A stretch of DNA of 64,000 nt. Origin: JBGSWC01 sp041752635. Lineage in GTDB: Bacteria; Planctomycetota; Planctomycetia; Pirellulales; Lacipirellulaceae. The notes below the pieces were generated by a model. The model made no database searches. It worked only from the letters and a program-made list of their open reading frames with translations, and had not been told where the DNA came from. Below, piece by piece: positions 56,301 through 64,000 of this stretch. A program made the translations under genes and the position numbers. Within the stretch, counting starts at the first letter, position 1. The number at the start of each line of letters is the position of its first letter. Location of the stretch: the NCBI GenBank assembly GCA_041752635.1, contig JBGSWC010000386.1:1-64000 (forward strand), written 5' to 3'.

Positions 56301-59300
56301 ATGCGAGTGTGTCGTATTCCTGCATGTCGGCAGAGCGGACGTCGGGAATGTTGAGCACGTCTCCCTCGTTCAGTAGTGCCACTTCCTTGCGCTCGGTGAA
56401 GTGCTTGTCGAGATCGAGCGTTTTAGCGAGCCGGAGGTCGCGAAACTTCGCACCCGCATCCGCCATCGACACGTGGCGGAAGACCGTGTCGGTCGCGCCG
56501 ATGGCGACGATGTGAATGTCTTGTCGGTCACCGAGCTTGTCGCTGGCGATGCGAATCGTCCCCTCTTTGTCGGGCACAAGGTTCGCCAGCACAACGCCAG
56601 CATTCGCTAAGAAATCGAGATTCGACGGGTCAACCAGTTGACGCACCGCTTGTCCGCCATACTGCTTTGCGAGCTCTGCTTCGCCCGCCGCTCCTCCGGC
56701 GAAGTCGTCATAATCGGCTCCCTCGGCCGCCTTTTGCTCGCCGGTGTCGGTCTCGCGTAGTTCCCACGGATTGAGCAATAGCCCAGGACGCTCGAGCATG
56801 TTGCCGGGAAAAATCGTTTGCTCGCGGCGGTCGAGAATGTAGCGATATTCGTCGCCTATGTCGCGACCGTTGAGATAGAGATTGCGAAACGATGGTCGTG
56901 TGATCATCGCGACCGGTGGATCATAGGCAGGGCCAAGTGCGGCATGCAGCGGGAAGGCGGGCTTGAATCGCGACGCGAGCACATGCACGCGCGTCATCTC
57001 GCCGGCGTTGGCCAGCTTCACGATCAAATCGCCGTCGTCTTCGACGACGCTGGTGATGTGTAGCGGCAAGTGGTGGGCTGTTTCGAGAATACGCCGCTTG
57101 CCGGCCGCGAAGCGACCGATCATTTCGCCCGCGGTGATGCGAATCGGGATCTCGCGATTTTCACGCTTGATCTTGAGACTGTAGTTGCCCGCTTCGAGTC
57201 CTTCGATGAGCAGGAAACCGCCGGCCAGCGACAACTTGTCGAAATGATCGGCGATGAAGGTGCCTCGCTGGCTCAACAGCGAATAGTCGCCCCGCGAGAG
57301 TTCGTCGCCACCAATGTGAGGCACGTGCAGGGTGTCCCCCTCGATTGCGTTCAGCACAACCGGACGACTGTGGGCATCGGCTCCTTCGGTAAGATCCCAT
57401 GTCGTTTCGTTTGTGCCATCGGCCGCAGCGGTCACACGAACGATGTCGGGCAGTGTGCCAAGATCGATGCGTCCCGCCTCGTCGGATTTGAGCGACAGCC
57501 CGTGCGCTCCTTTGAAGTCGCGATGCTGAAGCGTGAACCGAACCGCGCGATCGGGCAGTCGTTCGCCATTCTTGCCGAGCACCTCGACCACGGCATGGCC
57601 GTCCATGCGGCTGAGATGTAAGTCGAAGGTCGGGTCGGTCTTGTCGATACCGTTCACGCCCCGGGTGGCATCGGCCGACAGCGACAACTTCTGTCCGGTG
57701 CTCACTTGTTCGATCGTCGCTTCAAGCCGAAATGTGAGCGTCGCCAGTCGAGGTGGGACAGCAAACTTGTATTCGCTCTCTTTGCCGCTGTGGAGCTTGA
57801 AGTCGGTGACCTCGGCAGTGGTGTTGATGCCGTCGAGGTTCGTCGACGTGATGGTTAGCTTCACTTGCTCCAGTAGGTCGAGGGGAGCGGTGACGCCGTT
57901 GACCCGGAAGTTCGGTCGCACGAGCAACGTCGCTTCTCCTCCCATACGCAACGACTCGCGGTTGACAAAGAATCCGGCATCGAGCGTGTACGTTTCGGCC
58001 GCATGCTGAAACTGAGCGAGCGACGCGAAGCCATCGGCGCTGCGGAGAATCATCGGTCGACGACCCGGCTGGGTCGAATAAGGGATCGTAATCGCGCCCC
58101 CTTCGTCGGCTTTGTATTCGCGCCCGGCAATCCAGGCGGTGGCGTTGGGCACTGGCTTATCGTTCTCGTCGAGAATCGTGAGCACCGTTCCGGCGACTCC
58201 CTGTCGCGACAAGTGGTGCAAGCCACCTTTGCGGACCAGGGCGCGGCTGCTGCGTCCGCCGCCGATGAATTCAATCATCCAAACGCCGCGCTTGTCGGTG
58301 AGTTCGGGGAACTCGAATTCGCGGCGGACCCGTCGAAATGGCGTTTCGTCGTATTCGTACTGCTGTTGCGACCCAGGGACCAGACCATCGAGCTCCAGCC
58401 CGGTACTCACTTCGCGCTCGGTAGCGAGATAGACGTTAAAAGCGTTGATCGCGTAGACCTTTACCAGCAGCTTGTCGACATTCTTGATGTCGGCGGACAA
58501 TTTGACTTCGTCGCCGACGGCGAACTGCGGCGGATTGGTGAGGGCGAGATCGATGTCGACTCGGTCCTTGAGCGCCTGGTAGTCGGACGGCGACAGCATC
58601 GACGCCCACCGCTCAGGGTCGGGTGCGCCAGACACGATTTTTGCCTCGGCCAGCAAGGGTTTTACAAACGTGTCACGTACCCACTCGGTCCAAGGAGCTA
58701 CATCATCCTGGTCGACCAAGAAATGCAACAAGTAGTCGCGAACCAGCGTCGTATCGTTGCCCACCGGCGGACAACGCGTGAATGCCGCGAAGTCCTGGCC
58801 CAGGTTTGCCTGAAAGCGACGCGCCTCGTCGCTCTGCAAATACTTGGGCTCCACGTAGGGCATCGAACGCGGGAGTTTGACATACGTGAGAAAGAGTTCG
58901 CGATCGTAATTGCCCGCATTCCGCTGATGATCGAGCAGTGCGTGCAGCACATGGGCTTTGAGCGAGTTGTGTGCCGGAGCCAAGTCTTTGACGAAGGCCC
59001 ACATCCGCTCGAGGTGTTGCTGGCGAACCTGCGGATCGTTGGGATCGGCGTCGGCGTTGGGGGCGAGTTTCGTCAGGTAGGTGTGGATGAAGTTTGTGTT
59101 CGTGCGCAGATCGGGCTTGAGATCGAGCAGCGTGTCCAGCTGTGACTTCAACAGGTTGCGATGGATATTGAACTCGCCAAAGCCTCGGCTCTCTTTTGTG
59201 CGCAAGTCGGCGACGATCAGTTCAACGAGCTTGTCGTAGTCGGGCCGGTCGAGCCGCGACAAAAGCGCGCGGCGACGTCCTGAGGTCAACTCGACTCCCC

Positions 59301-59820
59301 CATCGCGAAGAATCCAGTCGAGCGAAGAATCCTCGAACCCATTGAGGTTGTCTTGGTTTGAGGTCGCCCGCTGAATGAACGCCTCGCGGCTGACGAGTTT
59401 CGGGTCGAGCGTCGTTGGCAGGTTAGGCTTCTGCCCCGGCTCGCGGTCGCGTTGGTGGGCAAAGTGAATATTCAGTTCGTTGCGCAACCACTCGAGGGTC
59501 GCCTTAGGGTCGCGGTCGTACGCCATCAATCGCTCGCGGCGGTCGATCAGGTTGCGAAGTTCCGACGACTCGACCCGCTTCCGCCACCTGTCGAGCAGGT
59601 CGCGAAGCTGTTCGGTCTGTCCGGTATTTTGGTAGTGGAGCGCGTGATAGAAGTAGTATTCCTCGGTCCCCGGTATCAACTGCCCGAGCACTTCGGCCCG
59701 ATCTTCGGCCAACGCGAACGTCTCGACGAAGCCAATCTCGTCGTCGGCAGAAGCCGAATGGGCAGAAAAAGCAAGGCAAACGAATGCCGCGACGCAGAAA
59801 ACGAGGGGCGAGTTTTTCAT
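53398..59820 (-). CDS. Giant exported multidomain protein, macroglobulin-like
   Basis: About 2140 residues from ATG 59820 (MKNSPLVFCVAAFVCLAFSA, signal peptide ending SASA). The N-terminal 450 residues are helical and repeat-like. Then come beta-sandwich modules of macroglobulin/carboxypeptidase-regulatory style (VGDEVKLSADIKNVDKLLVK, GVAGTVLTILDENDKPVPNA, MGGEATLLVRPNFRVNGVTA, KLSLSADATRGVNGI), a long middle including YVTEEFLPGVVYGCQVVVTN, and a TPR-like helical part before the C-terminus. The arrangement resembles bacterial alpha-2-macroglobulins, but no thioester motif (C-x-E-Q) is visible and the usual lipobox is missing. Likely extracytoplasmic; function not known. It is a single-gene unit. 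Confidence 0.7.
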   Translation of the reverse strand: MKNSPLVFCVAAFVCLAFSAHSASADDEIGFVETFALAEDRAEVLGQLIPGTEEYYFYHALHYQNTGQTEQLRDLLDRWRKRVESSELRNLIDRRERLMAYDRDPKATLEWLRNELNIHFAHQRDREPGQKPNLPTTLDPKLVSREAFIQRATSNQDNLNGFEDSSLDWILRDGGVELTSGRRRALLSRLDRPDYDKLVELIVADLRTKESRGFGEFNIHRNLLKSQLDTLLDLKPDLRTNTNFIHTYLTKLAPNADADPNDPQVRQQHLERMWAFVKDLAPAHNSLKAHVLHALLDHQRNAGNYDRELFLTYVKLPRSMPYVEPKYLQSDEARRFQANLGQDFAAFTRCPPVGNDTTLVRDYLLHFLVDQDDVAPWTEWVRDTFVKPLLAEAKIVSGAPDPERWASMLSPSDYQALKDRVDIDLALTNPPQFAVGDEVKLSADIKNVDKLLVKVYAINAFNVYLATEREVSTGLELDGLVPGSQQQYEYDETPFRRVRREFEFPELTDKRGVWMIEFIGGGRSSRALVRKGGLHHLSRQGVAGTVLTILDENDKPVPNATAWIAGREYKADEGGAITIPYSTQPGRRPMILRSADGFASLAQFQHAAETYTLDAGFFVNRESLRMGGEATLLVRPNFRVNGVTAPLDLLEQVKLTITSTNLDGINTTAEVTDFKLHSGKESEYKFAVPPRLATLTFRLEATIEQVSTGQKLSLSADATRGVNGIDKTDPTFDLHLSRMDGHAVVEVLGKNGERLPDRAVRFTLQHRDFKGAHGLSLKSDEAGRIDLGTLPDIVRVTAAADGTNETTWDLTEGADAHSRPVVLNAIEGDTLHVPHIGGDELSRGDYSLLSQRGTFIADHFDKLSLAGGFLLIEGLEAGNYSLKIKRENREIPIRITAGEMIGRFAAGKRRILETAHHLPLHITSVVEDDGDLIVKLANAGEMTRVHVLASRFKPAFPLHAALGPAYDPPVAMITRPSFRNLYLNGRDIGDEYRYILDRREQTIFPGNMLERPGLLLNPWELRETDTGEQKAAEGADYDDFAGGAAGEAELAKQYGGQAVRQLVDPSNLDFLANAGVVLANLVPDKEGTIRIASDKLGDRQDIHIVAIGATDTVFRHVSMADAGAKFRDLRLAKTLDLDKHFTERKEVALLNEGDVLNIPDVRSADMQEYDTLASVYSLYLTRTGNPTLAEFGFVLDWNSLDDAAKREKYSKYASHELSFFVSRKDPEFFKQVVLPYLRNKKDKTFVDHYLLEDDVREFTDPWRYSRLNMAERVLLADRLGKEERAAAKRHLADLFALLPPNPSLEDDLFTTALRGRSLSKDKGLAGKILSTVEGLNEEMAGDEADNAVVGRFKAENRPDPTSTPQFGAMSDAAKPMSRAAVERLADKEASTLYRRALEEKASRYYSELEANGDLGGEWGFSYGGRGVLKMDGRRREDVRGFYRKMPSVKEWAENNYYHVPIEQQLADRISINAFWRDYAAFLADGDANGKDGPFLSEHVAVPTSNFSEMMLALAVLDLPAKADEPEITTEDASLTLKAASPTIVFHKQIKEAPISDDKTPVLVGQNFFRNGDRYVQVDGEQRDKYVTEEFLPGVVYGCQVVVTNPTSATQKLDVLVQIPEKAMPVLGSERTRSLPVQLGPYATQKLEYYFYFPRTGDFAHYPVHVARDEALAAWAEPFTFHVVAQLSKIDTASWDYLSQWGTPAEVLNYLEQNNVHRIDLGRVAWRMRDIDYFDKTLDLLAKRHAYNPVLWSYAIYHNRLDRIQEYLRTNDGFLRRFGDRIDTTLATVDPVERHWIQHLEYSPLVNARAHRLGRERKIVNSAFREQYQRLLNVLRYKAELTDEDELDIVYYLLLQDRVAEGLAWFDKVDAKQLPTQLQIEYLRCYVAFYREQPREAERIAKRYAEYSVDKWRDRFADVLSQVGEIGGGEVAESGRDKDERERLQDQLASTEPALEMNVDGGRVKLTFQNLENVTVNYYEMDLEFLFSSNPFVESEADRFGVIKPNRSDVVALPKQGTTHALDIPNEFAGKNVLVEVLGSGRRAAQAYYANNLKVQLVEQYGRLEVRHAETNKPQSKVYVKVYARTSEGPRFFKDGYTDLRGKFDYTSLNTDDMGNVTEFAVLVMSREHGAVVLTAKPPQQ

Positions 59821-60186
59821 TAAAGTTATCTCTTTAGTGCAAAAAAGCTGTACCGATGGCCAGATGTCAGGCCCTATGTGAAGGAGCCGCTGCAACTCTC
59901 TAAGTGTAGCCCCACGCAGCGTGGAGTCGGTCATTTAGTCGCGGCAGAGAGCCGGAAAGTTCCCCGAATTTTCGCGAATTGTGAGACTTTTTACCCCCAA
60001 AGAGAGTGCCGGTGGTACCGGGGAAGGGGTCGCGAAAATGGGAGCTTTCCGCGTACAACGAACTGAACGTGGGGGGCCTGGACCGCGACAACCAGCCCTG
60101 CCGGCAGCTTGGTGTGCCAGAGATTTCGATGACGCTGCTACGCTTTAGTATCTTATGATTGAATCAAATATAACTTCGGGATTTGA

Positions 60187-60604
60187 TTAACCGCAGAGGA
60201 CTCGGAGAAGATTACAGGAGCACTGATCGACGTTGATTATCACCACTGCGTAGAGGCATGCCAGAGTTGTCGTTGGGTTGGAACAGCGCCAGTTCGCGAT
60301 GCAACCGATTCCAGCCAACGCCAATGGACGCGGGCCGATGGACGCGGACCGTCGGGGATCGTCGCGGATGGATGTTTATGGAAAATGCGATGAATGGCGA
60401 CAGTCGCACCTCCTTGGGCTTGAGCCCTTAGCGAACCAGCCGTCAACGTACGATGCACGAACGCTGACTACCCGCAATAATCGGCGTTTATCTGCGCTGC
60501 CTTGATCAACGACTTCACGCTGTCGAGCTAACACTTGTGATTGCTGCGGTTCAGCGATGACTCATGTTGCCTTCTCCGCGTTCTTGGTGCTCTCTGCGGT
60601 TAAT
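60187..60604. repeat. Possible non-autonomous element bounded by inverted repeats
   Basis: Left end ttaaccgcagaggactcgga then gaag; right end, read in reverse complement, ttaaccgcagag, a 9-base insert and cggagaag. The ends therefore match as inverted repeats with an interruption (60187-60210 and 60572-60604). The ccgcagag..cgcggagaag wording resembles a widespread intergenic repeat of many bacteria. No transposase and no clear target duplication were seen. It encloses repeat A copy 2. Confidence 0.45.
60280..60512. repeat. Dispersed repeat A, copy 2
   Basis: About 233 bp similar to 2214-2447 throughout, including gaaaatgcgatgaatggcga, cttgagccctt and aacgtacgat. The two copies lie 58 kb apart in the same orientation, both gene-free. 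Short rearrangements around gggccgatggacgcgga suggest local slippage. Confidence 0.75.
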
Positions 60605-60653
60605 TCTTGATGTCGGTCATCGAGGGAATGGCCATGTTATTCTTGACCCGCTC

Positions 60654-61955
60654 CTAAGCAGCGAACCCACTTTTGAAGCCGGGCATTGTTTCTTGCAGTA
60701 TTTGTAAGATGTCGTGCCGCATGTCGCTGTTGAGGTGAGCGAATTCGGGCGAGTCATCGCGGCCTTCGAGAATCTCGGCGAGTCGAGATAAGACGAGAGT
60801 TCGAACCGGCTCGGGCAGGCTCTGAAACGCATCGGAATAGATGAGGTAGCTGCACGGATACTTGAACAGTCTCGATTCCAAATCGAAGTCTCGCAATGAT
60901 CGGCCAGCGGAATCGCGCTTGCCGCGCGCTGTGAATTCTTTCGCGAAAGTGGTCGATCCGGTGACGCGATCGGTCAGTTGAAACTCATCGCAAAACAGCA
61001 GGTAACGTAGTACCCGTTCGGCGGACGCATCAATGCGTCGCTGGGCGCTTTCGCTGATGTGATCTTTGGGGCGGCCGAGAATATCGTTCATCTCAAATGA
61101 CTGGTGCAATGCCTGCCGAGTTTCGTAGTTAGCCGCCGCGATTGCGTTGTGCATTTGAGTCTGATGCTCCAACACCATCAGCGCGACGATGTCGCTGTGT
61201 GGTGTCAGGTAGTTATCGGCAGGAAAGTTGTCGGCCAAATCGTCGTCGTTGGCACCGACTTCGCGATCAATTGTTACTTCGTCTGCCGCGCAAATTGTGT
61301 TGCCCATGTGACGCATGTCACCGTGATTGCCAGTGACGTACCAACCGCCCCAACGATCCTTGAAATCGCTAGTGTGATCAGTGGTAAACGATCCGTTTTT
61401 TAAGAGGGGCCGCCCGTCGGCGTCGGCGAAGACGCTACGTACCAGATAGCCCGGCACATTCTGGGTTCGATTTGATGCATGACAGGAGAGGCAAGTCCCC
61501 TTGTCGCGGACAAACCTGGGCGGGTCGTCACTGTTTTGCGCCAGCGTATAGAAGGTCGCTCCCTGCTTTGCGTCGGTCGCGGCCACTTCCAACACGTCGC
61601 CGCGCTGACAATAGCCAACATAGACGTCGTCGTTGAAATACAGCGCTCGCGGTCGTAGCGGCGAAATGCGATGGAGCTGCATACTGGTTTTCGAGAACAC
61701 CAGCATCTGAGAACTGACCGGAACATCGAGCGCCGCGAGCGCCGACTTCAAATAGCCGTATTGCTCGTCATACTCCAAATTCGCTTCGCCAGATTCGAGT
61801 TTGCGGTTCAATTTCGCGACCGGGTCATGGACCTCGGCGTTTCGATAGTCAATCGGCGGTCGTTCGTAGTCGCCTTGCGCCGCCGCCCGCGAGCCAACAG
61901 CCAATACGACGGCAGCGATCGTAAGAAAGGCGATGCAGTGGGTTAGTCGGTGCAT
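60654..61955 (-). CDS. Exported single-heme c-type cytochrome protein
   Basis: A 433-residue protein with signal peptide (1-27, ending RAAAQ). One c-type heme site, CLSCH, sits in GTCLSCHASNRTQNVPGYLV with RSVFADADGRPLL after it. Other conserved-looking stretches are YFNDDVYVGYCQRGDVLEVA, GGWYVTGNHGDMRHMGN and VALMVLEHQTQMHNAIAAAN. The family is known from planctomycetes and other bacteria as an uncharacterised cytochrome-like protein. A perfect hairpin gccagc/gctggc (61992-61997 with 62004-62009) lies in its leader. It is divergent from an Rrf2 regulator, which may control it. Confidence 0.75.
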   Translation of the reverse strand: MHRLTHCIAFLTIAAVVLAVGSRAAAQGDYERPPIDYRNAEVHDPVAKLNRKLESGEANLEYDEQYGYLKSALAALDVPVSSQMLVFSKTSMQLHRISPLRPRALYFNDDVYVGYCQRGDVLEVAATDAKQGATFYTLAQNSDDPPRFVRDKGTCLSCHASNRTQNVPGYLVRSVFADADGRPLLKNGSFTTDHTSDFKDRWGGWYVTGNHGDMRHMGNTICAADEVTIDREVGANDDDLADNFPADNYLTPHSDIVALMVLEHQTQMHNAIAAANYETRQALHQSFEMNDILGRPKDHISESAQRRIDASAERVLRYLLFCDEFQLTDRVTGSTTFAKEFTARGKRDSAGRSLRDFDLESRLFKYPCSYLIYSDAFQSLPEPVRTLVLSRLAEILEGRDDSPEFAHLNSDMRHDILQILQETMPGFKSGFAA

Positions 61956-62151
61956 AGTCGATTTCCGGAGTCGAGGCGGTCGGAAAGGTTGGCCAGCCGT
62001 TTTGCTGGCGGGCGACTACGACATATCGCCTTGCGATTGCCGTGGCCATCGTGCCGAGTTAGACTTCACACATGCACCTAAAGGTACACTTTGAATATCT
62101 ACATGTCAACATGCACAATTCGAGCCCGTCTCACCCGACTTGCCGGAAGCG

Positions 62152-62580
62152 ATGATTTCTAAGACCGCCGAATACGCTCTGCGAGCCGCCGCCTGCATGG
62201 GGAGTACGCCCAGCCAGCCGATTTCTGCCAATAGGTTGGCCGCACAAACCAAAGTGCCGCGCCGCTATTTGACGCGAGTCTTGCAGGACCTCTGTACCGC
62301 CGGCCTCGTCCGGTCTCGACCGGGCCCAGGGGGCGGATACGAACTTGTCGCGTCCCCCGACGAGCTGACCATCCTCGACATCATTAACACTGTCGAACCG
62401 ATCGAGCGCATCACGCATTGTCCGCTCGGACTAAAAACACACACCGAGCTTTGCCCGTTGCATGCGAAACTCGATTGCGCTTATGCCGCAACAGAAACAG
62501 CTTTCGCCAGCGTCACCATTCAAGAGCTAGTCAATTCCACCAGCCCGATCGTTCCCCTGTGTGAGATCGTGGTACGATAA
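62152..62580 (+). CDS. Rrf2-family transcriptional regulator
   Basis: About 142 residues from ATG 62152 (MISKTAEYALRAAACMG, the typical Rrf2 opening); the frame also opens at a TTG 12 bases earlier. A winged helix-turn-helix follows (ISANRLAAQTKVPRRYLTRV then GLVRSRPGPGGGYELV). Three cysteines in HCPLGLKTHTELCPLHAKLDC-type spacing (C-x10-C-x7-C) could hold an iron-sulfur cluster, as in IscR and NsrR, though the spacing differs. It probably senses nitric oxide, redox state or iron-sulfur status. It is divergent from the cytochrome gene. A link to nrfHA at the other end of the window is possible but unsupported. Confidence 0.88.
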   Translation: MISKTAEYALRAAACMGSTPSQPISANRLAAQTKVPRRYLTRVLQDLCTAGLVRSRPGPGGGYELVASPDELTILDIINTVEPIERITHCPLGLKTHTELCPLHAKLDCAYAATETAFASVTIQELVNSTSPIVPLCEIVVR

Positions 62581-63327
62581 AGATCGCCGACGCGGTGTTC
62601 ATGCAACGGAAGCAACTGCCGCTTGGCTAGCACTGTTTGGCCGAAAATCGGCCAAAAATCGTTGTCGATTTTGCTTGTGCTTTGTGATAAAAAGTGGGGG
62701 CAAGATACCGCTCGGCGGCTTAGCCGCACGCGGTGGTTGAGTCGGTCGATAACGTCACCAATCCCCCAGCCCCTCGCTCACAGCTCCTACCCCCCACATT
62801 GGTTTTGACCAGTTCTGAACAAACTGGTCGTTCAAAACCCAGGTACGAAATTCACTGGCGATGTGCGAAATCGCCTGGAAAATAAGGGGTTTTTTCAATT
62901 CGCGAGCGAGACAAAATTCGGGGTTTTGTCCCCTCCAATCGTGTTTGCCATTTCGGAGTCAAAACCATCAAAACTCGCGGACTGAAGCGAACGTCGAGTA
63001 ACGGGTGAACGGGGACAACCGCCACCGCTGGCTATCGCTTCGCGCCGAAGCCCGCTGTCGGGAAACACTCACTCGAGCAACGAGCTTAGCAGCTATCTGC
63101 CGCCCACACGTTTGGTCCCCAATTGGAGAGCGCCAAGTCAATTATCCAAGAAACGCTGATGCAGGCCGATTTTCACAAACAGCTAATGGTTGTCGCTCGC
63201 TCGCACGCGGAACCTGGAGCTGTCCAGTCAAACACCTTTCTTAGAAGACCTTGCCTCCCGGCGCCGCGCAGGTCATGCTGAGGCGAGTAAAAAAGCGATT
63301 TCCCCCCTCTACCAAGGTATCCCCCAT
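62581..63327. other. Gene-free stretch with repeat
   Basis: About 750 bp holding copy 4 of the four-copy element (62639-62974). From 62975 to 63327 only short frames without features are present, plus the leader of the PDZ protein gene. No hairpin terminator recognised after the Rrf2 gene apart from the repeat itself. Confidence 0.5.
62639..62974 (+). repeat. Four-copy structured element, copy 4
   Basis: The most diverged copy, yet it has the best promoter-like box: TTGTCG at 62662-62667 and TGATAA at 62685-62690, 17 bases apart. The core hairpin is extended: ggttttg and gaccagtt (62801-62814) pair with aactggtc and caaaacc (62822-62839). gacaaaattcggggttttgt and cccctccaatcgtgttt are kept unchanged. 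The internal frame is open but lacks the ATG seen in the other copies. Confidence 0.8.
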
Positions 63328-64000
63328 ATGAGTCCCACCAACATTCGCTACGTATCGCTGGTGATTTTGCTACTCGCCTGCTCCAACGCAAAGCTCTCTG
63401 CCATCGAAGAGAACAACCGTAACCGGTGGGATGAGCCCACTAAAAGTGGGCCCGATAAAGATGTGCCCGGTTATTTGGTCAACCTCGGTCCCACCGGGGC
63501 GCGGGCGATTCTGGAGAGTCAATCGTTTATCGTCAAGTACGTTTTCGAAGACTCCCCCGCCGATGGTCAACTGCAGCTAAATGATGTGATCACAGGAGTT
63601 AACGGCAAGCCATTTAATGTGCCCCATCAATTTGGTCACCACCTGACCCGCATGAAGAAGTTCCCAGACATCGGCTACGAAGGACCGATGATGGACTTTG
63701 GTAATGCGATTGAAGAATCGGAAGGCAAAGATGGGCGACTGACCTTAAGCGTGACTCGCGACAACGAGCCGATGGATGTAGTGATCGAGCTGAAACCGAT
63801 CGGGACTTTTTCCGACACCTACCCCTTTAACTGCCAGAAATCGGCTCTGCTCGCGCGGGGCGCAATGGAGTATCTCTCGCACAACAGATATATCAAGCGC
63901 GAACAATGCCACGCCAAGTGCATGAGCGGCCTAGCACTATTAGCCGCCGGCGAACTCGATCAGGCCAAAGACCTTGTCTATTCGTGGAACGAACTGCCAG
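63328..64000 (+). CDS. PDZ-domain protein, 3'-truncated by window end
   Basis: Starts at ATG 63328 (MSPTNIRYVSLVILLLACSN) and is still open at the last base, so about 224 residues are seen. The hydrophobic run may be a signal peptide or a lipoprotein signal (LLAC). A PDZ-like domain follows (VNLGPTGARAILESQSFIVK then YVFEDSPADGQLQLNDVITG-VNGKPF), with RLTLSVTRDNEPMDVVIELK at its end. A helical region with cysteines comes next (KREQCHAKCMSGLALLAAGE). This order resembles DUF6288-type proteins of planctomycetes. It may scaffold exported proteins; function unknown. Confidence 0.8.
   Translation, partial: MSPTNIRYVSLVILLLACSNAKLSAIEENNRNRWDEPTKSGPDKDVPGYLVNLGPTGARAILESQSFIVKYVFEDSPADGQLQLNDVITGVNGKPFNVPHQFGHHLTRMKKFPDIGYEGPMMDFGNAIEESEGKDGRLTLSVTRDNEPMDVVIELKPIGTFSDTYPFNCQKSALLARGAMEYLSHNRYIKREQCHAKCMSGLALLAAGELDQAKDLVYSWNELP

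Larger units (their letters stand above)
59821..60653. other. Gene-free stretch with repeat element
   Basis: About 830 bp between the giant protein gene and the cytochrome gene. It holds repeat A copy 2 (60280-60512) inside a pair of inverted repeats at 60187-60210 and 60572-60604. The part 59821-60160 is the leader of the giant gene and shows nothing else I can name. Confidence 0.5.

Noticed and set aside
62070..62116. Possible Rrf2/NsrR operator (acatgcac repeated, aaggtacactttgaatatct)
   Set aside because: The half-sites do not match each other or the NsrR consensus well enough; only the short direct repeat acatgcac is certain.

Overview
The window looks like chromosomal DNA of a planctomycete, most likely Pirellulales-like. 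The inference rests on families that are abundant in that phylum: five DUF1559 pseudopilin-like proteins, two operons pairing a cytochrome-bearing PSCyt/DUF protein with a Tat-exported partner (DUF1592+DUF1552 and DUF1549/DUF1553+DUF1501), five PEP-CTERM proteins, a Tat-exported Gfo/Idh/MocA oxidoreductase, and large multi-domain Ser/Thr-kinase-type signalling proteins. No rRNA, tRNA, CRISPR array or intact insertion sequence was seen. Genes lie on both strands, mostly in operons of two or three, with several unusually long gene-free stretches.

Layout. 0-2.1 kb: nrfHA (nitrite ammonification), with nrfH cut by the window edge and apparently frameshifted. 2.7-3.8 kb: a PEP-CTERM protein. 3.8-5.0 kb: a gene-free stretch with a structured repeat and a hairpin cluster. 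5.0-8.1 kb: two tandem DUF1559 + lipoprotein pairs. 8.2-11.9 kb: DUF1592/DUF1552 operon. 13.3-18.1 kb: PhoD-like phosphatase, Gfo/Idh/MocA oxidoreductase and aldo/keto reductase. 18.5-22.4 kb: DUF1549/1553 + DUF1501 operon. 22.7-24.1 kb: a third DUF1559 + lipoprotein pair. 24.2-25.8 kb: decayed DNA holding a possible group II intron remnant, a frameshifted small gene and repeats. 25.8-28.9 kb: a dockerin/PEP-CTERM protein divergent from an AAA ATPase.

28.9-45.6 kb is a dense signalling region: REC/degenerate GGDEF/CBS protein, FHA/degenerate EAL protein, Ser/Thr kinase fused to a bacterial tubulin-like GTPase domain, stand-alone Hpt, REC-HD-GYP, FadL-type porin, hot-dog/methyltransferase fusion, and a protein of about 1984 residues joining pseudokinase, AAA ATPase, TPR, GAF, histidine kinase and receivers. 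The parts suggest two linked circuits. One is phosphothreonine signalling (kinase-tubulin plus FHA). The other is a split phosphorelay (hybrid kinase to Hpt to REC-HD-GYP) ending in cyclic-di-GMP breakdown.

45.7-49.9 kb: three PEP-CTERM genes (one CHRD, one PQQ-type sugar dehydrogenase) next to an ECF sigma/anti-sigma pair. 50.1-53.0 kb: DUF1559, a HEAT-like protein and a divergent DUF1559. 53.4-59.8 kb: a giant exported macroglobulin-like protein. 60.7-64 kb: a single-heme cytochrome divergent from an Rrf2 regulator, and the start of a PDZ protein cut by the window end.

The best candidate for something undescribed is non-coding. A roughly 320-340 bp element occurs four times (3964-4281, 15221-15543, 25436-25770, 62639-62974), always between genes and always in the same orientation. 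It keeps several perfect hairpins, an indel-free core of about 190 nt and, upstream, a promoter-like TTGTCG-17 nt-TGGTAG/TGATAA box. It could be a structured RNA family or a non-autonomous mobile element.
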